DNA from: Novosphingobium sp. 9U
GTDB lineage: Bacteria; Pseudomonadota; Alphaproteobacteria; Sphingomonadales; Sphingomonadaceae
NCBI RefSeq assembly: GCF_902506425.1
Contig: NZ_LR732531.1
Coordinates: 1-7,875, forward strand
Length of the DNA stretch: 7,875 bases
Direction of reading: 5' to 3'
This document shows, piece by piece, positions 1-5,228 of this stretch (position 1 is its first letter; each line of letters begins with the position of its first letter). The position numbers and the translations under genes were made by a program. The notes under the pieces were generated by a model. It was given only the letters and a program-made list of their open reading frames with translations. It searched no databases and was not told the DNA's origin.

Positions 1-328
1 CGATGCAAGCTACCCTGTTTCTTCTTCAAGCACGAGGCATCGACAGCCGCTGTGGGATGCCGCTTAAACGCATCTTCCGCTCTGGATGGCATCGAACGCG
101 CCTCGACCATTTGGGTCGAAATGCCTCATCGGCCGCAATGTACCGCAGATCACCGCAATTTTCAGCCTCTCGTTTCAGTTTACGTATATTTTGCCTTGCG
201 TGCATGTAGCAGCGCACCGCCGACAGCTGAATGACCGGGTTGGAGTGGAAAGCGCACAGGCAGCTTTGATCTACGAAGCGAGCAAGGGAGACGTTGACGC
301 ATTCCCGTGCTGCAAGCATTCTTCGCCT
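1..328. other. Region without a convincing gene
   Basis: Several overlapping open frames exist here on both strands, but none has a recognisable domain, a good ribosome binding site or a plausible protein composition. The plus-strand frame that leads into the gene at 329 stays open from position 86. Its residues before the likely start look like untranslated DNA, being rich in Cys, His, Arg and Ser with no pattern. Positions 233-253 resemble positions 2547-2566, with the shared pattern GACCGG, a short spacer, then TGGARAGC. This may be a degenerate dispersed intergenic repeat. A minus-strand frame (26-547) runs antisense to the gene at 329, and I cannot exclude that its lower half encodes something. 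Confidence 0.4.
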
Positions 329-703
329 ATGCGGCAAATGCTCCTTTCGATCGCGTTCGTATCTAGCTCGGCGCTCGGCCAGATGATCCCTGCCGACCCG
401 GAACCATCTAATCTGGCCTATCGCCTTGAATATGCCACGCGAGAAGCTGACGCGCACCACGACTGCCCCTCTCCCCGCGGTAATCACTATGCTGCGGATT
501 TCAAACGACGGTACGGAGAACGAATACGCCGCCTCAAGGAAGTTCACCTCACTCGTTCAGGCGTCGACCCGGATTTTTTAGTCTTATCCTCTTGCCGGAG
601 GTTCATTAGGTCTGTGTCTGAACGCGACGCTCGTCATCGCCAGGCCATGGCTGATTTTGAGGTGACGTTACGTGGATTAGAGAAAGAGTTCGGGGGATAC
701 TGA
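329..703 (+). CDS. Small exported hypothetical protein
   Basis: I do not recognise the family. From the ATG at 329 the product is 124 residues and begins with MRQMLLSIAFVSSSALG, a short typical signal peptide that is probably cleaved after Ala-Leu-Gly. The ATG at 338 is an equally possible start. The frame is open further upstream to 86, but only a start at 329 or 338 places the hydrophobic stretch at the N-terminus. I see no strong ribosome binding site before either codon. The mature part is highly charged and probably alpha-helical, with many Arg, Glu and Asp residues in its second half. It has two cysteines (about residues 46 and 88) that could form a disulphide in the periplasm. No catalytic motif is visible. 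The next gene lies on the other strand, so it appears monocistronic. Confidence 0.5.
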   Translation: MRQMLLSIAFVSSSALGQMIPADPEPSNLAYRLEYATREADAHHDCPSPRGNHYAADFKRRYGERIRRLKEVHLTRSGVDPDFLVLSSCRRFIRSVSERDARHRQAMADFEVTLRGLEKEFGGY

Positions 704-940
704 AGATAATCAAGGAGCAGGTCAGGCACGGACTTTGCTGTAGCCTTCAAGGGCTGTAGTTGGGCGATAGCGGACGTTAAGAAGAATTCTGTAATACAGT
801 GAAGCACCTCACAGGGATGTAACTATATCAGCCTCACTTCGTAGCAGCAGAGAGGTTTCTTCGGCACTGGATAAGGATGATATTGTATAATTTCTAAGAC
901 GCGTTGTTATGCCAGAATACAACCTCAGCGAGAATGTCAC
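704..940. other. AT-richer intergenic gap between convergent genes
   Basis: This gap separates the convergent genes ending at 703 (+) and 941 (-). It is visibly less GC-rich than its surroundings. I see no open frame worth calling. It holds a short palindrome, CTGTAATACAG at 789-799, and a TATAAT hexamer near 884-891 with no convincing -35 partner and no gene downstream on that strand. I therefore do not call a promoter. Confidence 0.35.
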
Positions 941-951
941 TCAGTGACATT
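933..951. repeat. Perfect 19-nt palindrome over a stop codon
   Basis: The sequence AATGTCACTCAGTGACATT has two 9-base arms around a single central C. It covers the last codons and the TGA (941-943) of the minus-strand gene. As RNA it could fold into a 7-bp stem with a 5-nt loop. There is no T-run after it on either strand, so it is a poor intrinsic terminator. It could instead protect the mRNA 3' end, bind a protein dimer, or be chance. Confidence 0.45.
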
Positions 952-1327
952 TACTTTCCGCAATCGTAATTGGCTTCATCAAAAAGTTCCGTTGGTAGTT
1001 GCCGCGGAACTCACGAGCCCAGACCTGACCATTTCGGCGGTAGAGTACTCTGCAAATGTCCTTACCGACGCAAAGGCGATTGCCGACGATGCGATAGAGA
1101 AGCTGGGAGTTCGCGAGGTTTGAATACAAGAAGTATCTACCATCAGTCGTGAATACCTCAGCCCATCGTTCGCCGCATGACTCAAACCGCCTATTTCGGA
1201 CAAACTCGCGGATCTCTTGTCCCGTGAGAGCAGTTTTCTTGACTACTTCCGCTGGACTGATGCCTGCACCAGCGCTTTCTACACTTAGGAGCAAGCTAAA
1301 GCTAATGATGCCGATCACTCTCAACAT
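941..1327 (-). CDS. Exported four-cysteine hypothetical protein
   Basis: The product is 128 residues. The first 20-22 (MLRVIGIISFSLLLSVESAG) form a signal peptide, so it is probably periplasmic. The mature part has four cysteines at 51, 86, 92 and 127, enough for two disulphides. Its second half alternates in a beta-strand pattern: DGRYFLY, then LLYRIVGNRLCVG, then ICRVLYRRNG. The arrangement of Gly-x-Tyr, a strand, 'LC' and a later Cys before a strand with Asn-Gly recalls small secreted alphaproteobacterial proteins of the DUF995 kind. That is a resemblance in pattern only. Its ATG overlaps the stop of the upstream TPR frame (ATGTTGA at 1321-1327), which could couple their translation. The only purine-rich stretch upstream, AAAGGG, lies about 10 bases before the ATG, so initiation may depend on coupling. 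Confidence 0.55.
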   Translation of the reverse strand: MLRVIGIISFSLLLSVESAGAGISPAEVVKKTALTGQEIREFVRNRRFESCGERWAEVFTTDGRYFLYSNLANSQLLYRIVGNRLCVGKDICRVLYRRNGQVWAREFRGNYQRNFLMKPITIAESKCH

Positions 1328-2240
1328 GGGGGAAAGGCCCTTTGATGTCCAAGTACGATAACATTAAGATCGAGATCATTGAACTCAGCTGCACGCGGCC
1401 CCTCGGGATCGACCGATTGCAGCGTGGCGAGCGCTTCTTCAGGACGCCCGAGCCGACGGAGGGTTGTTGCCGTTTCCAGAACGACCGCGAGCAAGCCGGA
1501 GTGGCTCGCCGCCAAATCGCGCAGAGTAGCGAGGAAGCGCTCCGTTTCGGCGCGCGGATTGAAACCGGCCGGCACGAGAGGGCGCAGGCGGGGATCAAGG
1601 CTCGTGGAGACCAGCGTTGTCGGGACTTTAATTCGCGATACCAGAGCCGTCGCCTCCTCAGTCTTGCCTTCATCGACTAGGATACCGGCGAGCTCAGACT
1701 TATAATTATCTCCGAAGGCCAGCAGCTCGACCGGCTCAAATCCCGGCGCGGTCAGAACCACAAGCATCCTACGCCGCAGCGGCGCTTCATCCTTTAGCTG
1801 GCCGTACAGGTAGCCAAGCCAACGAAAAGACAGCTGGTTGAGCGCCGTAGGCGCTTGCACCGCCATCTCCTCGAGTGTGACAACCACATCCTCGTTTCGC
1901 TTGCGTTCGCCGGCGATCCCAAGCCTTTATCGCCAGACATCTGAAACGTCGCCGAACGCCTTTGTAGCGTGCACTGACAACTCATATGCTGCGTCGTAGC
2001 TCTTGGCTTGAACAGCGCAGAAGGCTGCTATGAAGAAGATGTAGCCACGCTGCCGCTCTGGCATCGCGTCAAAATCGTCCCGGCTCATTACACGCTGGAT
2101 GGCTAGCTTACCCCTCGTGCAATGATCCGGCTGCGCGATCGCATCGATAATTGCAAGGTCCGGGTCAACGGCCTCCGGCTGGGCGGAAGCCATTCCTACA
2201 ACCGCCATTGCCCAGCCGCCGCTAACGAGGCCGCTGCCAC
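1321..2240 (-). pseudogene. TPR-type exported protein, decayed (in-frame stop)
   Basis: Two open segments lie in the same frame, separated only by a TAA at 1927-1929. Read through, they give one continuous protein: ...FGDVSDVWR, stop, RLGIAGERKRNEDVVVTLEE. Helical pairs such as AKSYDAAYELSVHATKAFG and RLGRPEEALATL are typical of tetratricopeptide repeats, which mediate protein-protein contacts. The product was probably periplasmic, because a signal peptide ending ASAQ precedes the mature part. That signal peptide is also broken. Reading from the GTG at 2240 gives MAAASLAAAG, and adding one G to the run at 2211-2213 joins it to AMAVVGMASAQ. The 3' end stops abruptly at ...HQRAFPPC, where I would expect more repeats. 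My impression is that relatives are several hundred residues long. The second segment could still be translated from the GTG at 1887 (188 residues). Confidence 0.65.
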
Positions 2241-2334
2241 CTTCCAACAGTGATTGATGTACCCCCACTTTCCAGCTGAAGTTGGATCGGAAGCAATTAC
2301 AAGGCAATGCAGCTTGTTACACTCGACCGCGAAA

Positions 2335-2421
2335 GGACATTTGATGGTGAAAGCGGGCGGCAGCGGCGTGCCTTAATGGCTTGATGACGCTCTCAGATTG
2401 TCTGAACGAAGGGATATCTAA
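2335..2421 (+). pseudogene. 3' relic of a second tyrosine recombinase
   Basis: Codons 2383-2421 read DDALRLSERRDI then stop. The recombinase at 4005-4638 ends DDALTVSERTDI then stop, so 9 of 12 residues are identical, with the stop codon in the same place. Over 42 bases, 31 match. Further upstream the match fades. A GGACAT at 2335 sits exactly where the GGGCAC of the catalytic 'LGH' motif would be if spacing were preserved. A TGAAAGC and a GTGCCTTAATG also recall the stretch encoding the region before RYLG, but this needs compensating indels. Upstream of 2335 the copy has been lost and the decayed TPR gene begins on the opposite strand. The link of 2383-2421 to the recombinase is strong, and the extension to 2335 is tentative. 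Confidence 0.7.
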
Positions 2422-2424
2422 TCC

Positions 2425-2458
2425 TTGCCGGCCCTGCGAACCAGCTCGGGGCTGGCAA
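2425..2458 (+). repeat. Hairpin after relic recombinase (copy 1)
   Basis: TTGCCGGCCC (2425-2434) pairs with GGGCTGGCAA (2449-2458) as a 10-bp stem with one G-T wobble, closing a 14-nt loop that contains GCGAA and AGC. It starts three bases after the relic's stop codon. The same structure, with the same loop size and loop motifs, follows the complete recombinase at 4643-4674. There is no T-run after it, so it is not a standard intrinsic terminator. It may be a recombination site, an mRNA 3' structure or a remnant element boundary. Confidence 0.75.
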
Positions 2459-2493
2459 CCAGCATATGTATGAACGGCAGGTCTCGAGAGGGC
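2459..2493 (+). repeat. Conserved tail of the recombinase 3' module (copy 1)
   Basis: After the hairpin comes CCAGCATATGTATGAACGGC and then AGGTCTCGAGAGGGC. It matches the tail after the other recombinase (4676-4725) at most positions, apart from an extra 18-nt unit there. The shared consensus is AGCRYATGTATRAACRGYAGGT, followed within a few bases by CGAGAGGGC or CGAGGGC. After this point similarity between the two copies ends, so 2493 is the approximate right edge of the repeated module. Confidence 0.65.
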
Positions 2494-2654
2494 ACGTGGC
2501 GAGTTGGAACGACGGCTAAGTTGGCGTGAGCGGTTCGGCTGGTTTCGACCGGAATGGGTGGAGAGCTGTCGTCGGTCTATCGTCGCGTTTTGGTTTAGAA
2601 ACGCGGCCTTAAGGCAGTCCCTCTAAGCGAGAGGAGTATGCTGAGACGAGGATC
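2494..2654. other. Intergenic stretch with nested palindromes before lipoprotein gene
   Basis: No gene is seen here. CGCGTTT (2584-2590) and AAACGCG (2599-2605) form a perfect 7-bp stem with an 8-nt loop. It is immediately followed by the palindrome GCCTTAAGGC (2606-2615) and a smaller stem, CCTCT/AGAGG (2620-2634). The smaller stem would occlude the GAGGAG just upstream of the lipoprotein gene. Positions 2547-2566 carry the GACCGG...TGGAGAGC motif also seen near 233. I see no clear -35/-10 pair. The stacked palindromes could be a leader or a degenerate intergenic repeat. Confidence 0.4.
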
Positions 2655-3074
2655 ATGCAAGCCAACAACTTTCTTTCGCTCCCATTGCTCATCTTGCTTG
2701 GGGCATGCGGCTCGGCATCGGCGTCAGCGCCGGACAGCTCAAACCATGCACATTGCATGGCTGCTTTAAGCATCGCCCGGCAGATCGCAGTTGATGACAA
2801 GAACCCAAAGCTGGCATTGCAGATAACCGGCCGAAGTATCTATGAAGGGCGTCTGCTTGAAAAAGCCGGATCATTCGACTCCGCACAGGTGGAAGCGGCA
2901 TCCTTCCTCAAGGAAGTGGGAGGTGACTGGAAAGTATTAGGTCCTATCCTTGAGTCCTGCAGTGAACGACAGGATGCAGAGCCCGAATTCCAGCGGCTAA
3001 ATGAGAGCGGTCAGTTGATGGCCGCTGCGAAAGCTGTGGAGCCAATGTGCCAGAACAAGGCAAACTGCCGGTAA
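2655..3074 (+). CDS. Putative lipoprotein, alpha-helical
   Basis: The product is 139 residues. It starts MQANNFLSLPLLILLGACGS, a signal peptide with a lipobox (Leu-Gly-Ala-Cys). It should therefore be lipidated on Cys18 and anchored to the inner or outer membrane, facing the periplasm. The residue after the Cys is Gly, not Asp, so outer-membrane sorting is possible. The mature part begins with a flexible Ser/Ala-rich segment. Helices follow that contain HCMAALSIARQIA and four further cysteines (about 34, 101, 132 and 138). I recognise no catalytic motif. The style, with a cysteine early in a helix and a final Cys-rich tail, is common in short sphingomonad hypothetical proteins. GAGGA ends only two bases before the ATG, which is tight, but no other start in this frame keeps the lipobox near the N-terminus. 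It lies between the two copies of the recombinase 3' module. Confidence 0.7.
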   Translation: MQANNFLSLPLLILLGACGSASASAPDSSNHAHCMAALSIARQIAVDDKNPKLALQITGRSIYEGRLLEKAGSFDSAQVEAASFLKEVGGDWKVLGPILESCSERQDAEPEFQRLNESGQLMAAAKAVEPMCQNKANCR

Positions 3075-3101
3075 CCTTCGAAACAGCGGCTCGGAAGGTT
3101 A
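3072..3101 (+). terminator. Possible terminator hairpin of lipoprotein gene
   Basis: TAACCTTC (3072-3079) and GAAGGTTA (3094-3101) form a perfect 8-bp stem with a 14-nt loop, and the gene's own TAA lies in the left arm. The following bases, TTGCACCC, lack a proper U-tract. Termination would thus be inefficient or Rho-assisted, and mRNA protection is another option. It sits between two convergent genes. Confidence 0.4.
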
Positions 3102-3223
3102 TTGCACCCTTCCTATGTCCGACATTGGGGCGGCAGCGCCCCTGCCGGATGGCTCGGTCTGAATCGGCGGCTTATCCGGTATGTGGCCTAAAAGCAGCTC
3201 GACCGGACACGCCAACATCTCCG

Positions 3224-3826
3224 TCACAGGTTCGATACAAACCATACGACAAAAGCTGCCACGCCCATGAAGGCAAGCATAAGCGCAAGACGCACGAAGA
3301 GCGGATCTCTCGGCGCGACATCCTGGGGCCACGGCAGCGTCAGCGCTCGCAGCGGCGCAACGAATGCGGCGGTCGCACCTGCAACCCGTAACCAATCCAG
3401 TGCGACCCACCACCGCGCCATGGCGATCGACTGCGCGTCGGTGATCGTATCCTTCGACGAGTGCATGCCATGGTAGTAGAGCGCTGCGTTCATCGGCCAG
3501 AACGCCACCACGGTTAGGATGAGCAGCAGCAGGATGCCGATCGATGGAAGGCACAGCATCCAGCGATATCTCCATGGCGTACGCAAGCCGGCGGCGAGCG
3601 CACCAAACCCGGCGATCAGCATCGCCGCGGAAAACGGGATGAAGAACACGCCGGTATCGACCGGCCATGCCTTGCCGTAAGGCATCATCGCTAGCGAAGC
3701 GGGAGGGTTGGCGCCCCAAGCGCCCGCGAGTACTAGCAGATCGAACAGTTTTGCACCGAGCAGCGGCCCGCCCACCAGAACTGCGAGCCAAAGGAAGGCT
3801 CGCGTGACCTTTTGCCGACCTGCCAT
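3224..3826 (-). CDS. DUF1772-like integral membrane protein
   Basis: I chose the ATG at 3826 (200 residues) because GGGGGC lies 5-6 bases before it. The ATG at 3847 would add seven polar residues. There are four or five hydrophobic segments, at about residues 10-35, 59-80, 88-110, 142-162 and 179-197. Two family-like motifs are visible. One is Pro-x-Asn after the third segment (VAFWPMNAALYY), and the other is Asp-Trp-Leu-Arg at the start of the fourth (VALDWLRVAGATA). These correspond to the 'P-x-N' and 'N/D-W-x-R' positions of DUF1772, the anthrone-oxygenase-like family, whose bacterial members have no settled function. It converges on the lipoprotein gene and diverges from the recombinase, 178 bases away. 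The reading frame is intact, in contrast to several neighbours. The family call is by eye. Confidence 0.7.
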   Translation of the reverse strand: MAGRQKVTRAFLWLAVLVGGPLLGAKLFDLLVLAGAWGANPPASLAMMPYGKAWPVDTGVFFIPFSAAMLIAGFGALAAGLRTPWRYRWMLCLPSIGILLLLILTVVAFWPMNAALYYHGMHSSKDTITDAQSIAMARWWVALDWLRVAGATAAFVAPLRALTLPWPQDVAPRDPLFVRLALMLAFMGVAAFVVWFVSNL

Positions 3827-3847
3827 GTGTTGCCCCCGACGCCGCAA

Positions 3848-4004
3848 TCAATGTCCGGTATCGGTGAATGATCTATCGGATCCGGCCGATCGGCAAGCCA
3901 CCCAGAAGACGCCCAGGGCGGTCGGCCAGACCAGCGCCAACACCGGACGTAGATGAGCTCGCCTGCGTTTCTTTCCTGGCCCTCACGGCCAACGGAGAAA
4001 CACC
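3848..4004. other. Divergent intergenic region before recombinase
   Basis: This is the upstream region of both the DUF1772-like gene (-) and the recombinase (+). The only clear signal is a ribosome binding site for the recombinase, AACGGAGAAACACC directly before the ATG at 4005, with GGAG about seven bases from the start. A short inverted repeat, TGGCC...GGCCA, lies at about 3978-3992 and overlaps the likely leader. I see no good promoter hexamers. Confidence 0.4.
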
Positions 4005-4638
4005 ATGGGACACTCAGATTTCGATCCTGCCATTCACGAGCGGCGGCCCTGGAATGCGGGCCGGAACGTCGGCGCTAAGCGGCCTCTTAGACCTACAGAC
4101 ATTTGGGCCATCCGCTTCTTCCTTGACGAGCAAAAGCGTCTGCGAGATCGCGCGTCGTTCGATCTTGCAATCGACAGCAAACTACGCGGCTGCGACCTTG
4201 TAAAGATCAAGATCGGCGACGTGGTGAGCGGTGGTCACGTCCGAAAATCGCTGCACCGTCATTCAGCAGAAGACCAGCAGACCGGTGCAGTTCGAGATCA
4301 TGACAGAGGCTCGGAAGAGCCTTGAATTATGGTTTGCCCGCCGCGGAGGAACGATCCTCGACTTCGCCTTTCCAAGCCGGATCGACTACCTTGGCCACCT
4401 CAGCACGCGGCAGTACGCACGCCTGGTTGATGAGTGGGTTTCGACGGTCGGCCTCGACAAGCGAGAATACGGAACCCATTCCATGCGCAGGACCAAAGCA
4501 TCAATGATCTACAAGGCAACCGGTAAACTGCGTGCAGTGCAGATCCGGTTGGGGCACACCAACATTGAAAACACCGTGAGGTACCTTGGTGTAGACGTGG
4601 ATGATGCCCTCACAGTTTCCGAACGTACAGACATCTGA
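4005..4638 (+). pseudogene. Short tyrosine recombinase (integrase), frameshifted
   Basis: Two overlapping frames together encode one tyrosine site-specific recombinase of about 210 residues. All catalytic positions are visible: Arg in DSKLRGCDL, Lys in QQKTSRPVQF, HxxR in THSMRRTKAS, His in RLGHTNIENT and the nucleophile Tyr in VRYLGVD. The protein is short for an integrase. The usual N-terminal core-binding domain is reduced to about 45 residues, so it is mostly catalytic domain. The break lies in an A4 run at 4244-4247. Removing one A joins SGGHVR to NRCTVIQQKT and restores the expected protein. As it stands, the first frame ends at 4325 with unrelated residues. The start at 4005 has a good GGAG site. 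The DNA substrate is unknown. A programmed frameshift or a sequencing error are alternatives to true inactivation. Confidence 0.85.
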
Positions 4639-4642
4639 TCCC

Positions 4643-4674
4643 TGTCAGCCCCGCGAATTAGCGTTGGGCTGGCA
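4643..4674 (+). repeat. Hairpin after recombinase (copy 2)
   Basis: TGTCAGCCC (4643-4651) pairs with GGGCTGGCA (4666-4674) as a 9-bp stem with one T-G wobble and a 14-nt loop, starting four bases after the recombinase stop. Over 37 aligned bases (2422-2458 against 4639-4675), 28 match copy 1, and most stem differences preserve pairing. Inside the loop a further CGC/GCG pairing is possible, and copy 1 can pair CGA/TCG at the same place. The frameshifted tail of the opposing DksA-like frame reads into this hairpin. Confidence 0.75.
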
Positions 4675-5025
4675 ACTAGCGCATGTATGGCGACTAGCGC
4701 ATGTATAAACAGTAGGTTCACGAGGGCGCCTCGACAGCCAAAACAACCTTTCGTCGACGGCTGCTACCGCAACTGACTGTCTTTGCTGACGCGGCGGTAT
4801 TTGTGAGTGTACCCCCGTCTTATCCCGTGCCCCCTGGCACGATACGCAGGTGCGAACACCCGGCAGCGCTTCTCGCCGACGAACTGGGATCACCTCGCCA
4901 CACTCTTCACAATGCTCGAGTCCTTCGCCGGCGGGCATCCGTGCGCGAGCTCCACGAACCGCATCGTTCACGGTGTCGTCAATCTGATCTTGCACTGCTC
5001 CGTCGCGCGACCATCCACCGACCAA
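4645..5025 (-). CDS. DksA/TraR-type C4 zinc-finger protein, frameshifted C-terminus
   Basis: The core matches the YbiI-like branch of the DksA/TraR family. It has GGWSRDGAVQDQIDDTVND, then CEECG, a 17-residue spacer with IPVRRREALPGVRTC, then CVSCQ, giving four zinc-binding cysteines (39, 42, 60 and 63 from this start). DksA itself binds RNA polymerase near the secondary channel. Small relatives like this lack the long coiled coil, and their role is unclear. I chose the TTG at 5025 because GAGGA lies seven bases upstream and it gives a natural N-terminus. The frame is open to another TTG at 5082. Near 4800-4806 the frame slips: the other frame reads YRRVSKDSQLR and stops at 4764, matching the usual ending. 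As written, the protein instead runs about 40 residues further, to 4645. It converges on the recombinase. Confidence 0.75.
   Translation of the reverse strand: MVGGWSRDGAVQDQIDDTVNDAVRGARARMPAGEGLEHCEECGEVIPVRRREALPGVRTCVSCQGARDKTGVHSQIPPRQQRQSVAVAAVDERLFWLSRRPREPTVYTCASRHTCASCQPNANSRG
4671..4706 (+). repeat. 18-bp tandem duplication in the tail motif
   Basis: GGCAACTAGCGCATGTAT (4671-4688) is followed directly by GGCGACTAGCGCATGTAT (4689-4706), with one mismatch. Copy 1 of the module (from 2454) has a single unit of this sequence. The first unit overlaps the right arm of the hairpin. The duplication is recent enough to be nearly exact and places two ATGTAT motifs 18 bp apart. Confidence 0.8.
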
Positions 5026-5228
5026 ATCAGCATCCTCAGGTCTTCTGGGATGAGACGCGGTAACGCGAGCGGTTTGGTTCAATGCTTCGTCGAGCCACCG
5101 AGCACGTCCCGCGTATTAAACGTAAATCAACGGCAGCTTACAGGTTGCCCTATGCGCGCGCTGGGCGACCGCTTTGTCGGCGACTGCCGTCGTGGGCGCA
5201 GAATGCAGCGACTGCGACGGCGGGTGCG
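5026..5228. other. Intergenic region upstream of DksA-like gene
   Basis: No gene is supported here. The long plus-strand frames that cross it are antisense to real genes and lack motifs. GCCGTCG (5186-5192) and CGACGGC (5215-5221) form a 7-bp inverted repeat with a 22-nt spacer just downstream of the stop of the gene at 5229. That could be a weak transcription end signal for it, but there is no T-run. I find no clear promoter for the DksA-like gene. Confidence 0.3.

Noticed and set aside
26..547. 173-codon minus-strand open frame
   Set aside because: It lies antisense to the exported hypothetical at 329, with no signal, motif or ribosome binding site. I could not fully exclude that its 3' part is real.
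884..891. TATAAT promoter hexamer
   Set aside because: No -35 partner at normal spacing and no plus-strand gene downstream.
2283..2334. Extension of the recombinase relic to TACAAGGCAA at 2299-2308
   Set aside because: Ten bases match the recombinase at a similar distance from its end, but the sequence between does not align without many gaps, so chance is likely.
3099..3851. 250-codon minus-strand open frame
   Set aside because: It overlaps the DUF1772-like gene in another frame. Its product is Arg/Ala-rich without membrane segments, a typical out-of-frame artefact in GC-rich DNA.
2260..4820. TGTACCCCC at 2257-2265 and GTGTACCCCC near 4806-4815 as insertion-sequence ends
   Set aside because: The second copy is coding sequence of the DksA-like gene (GVHS codons). 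The matching stretch is too short, and no transposase or target duplication is present.
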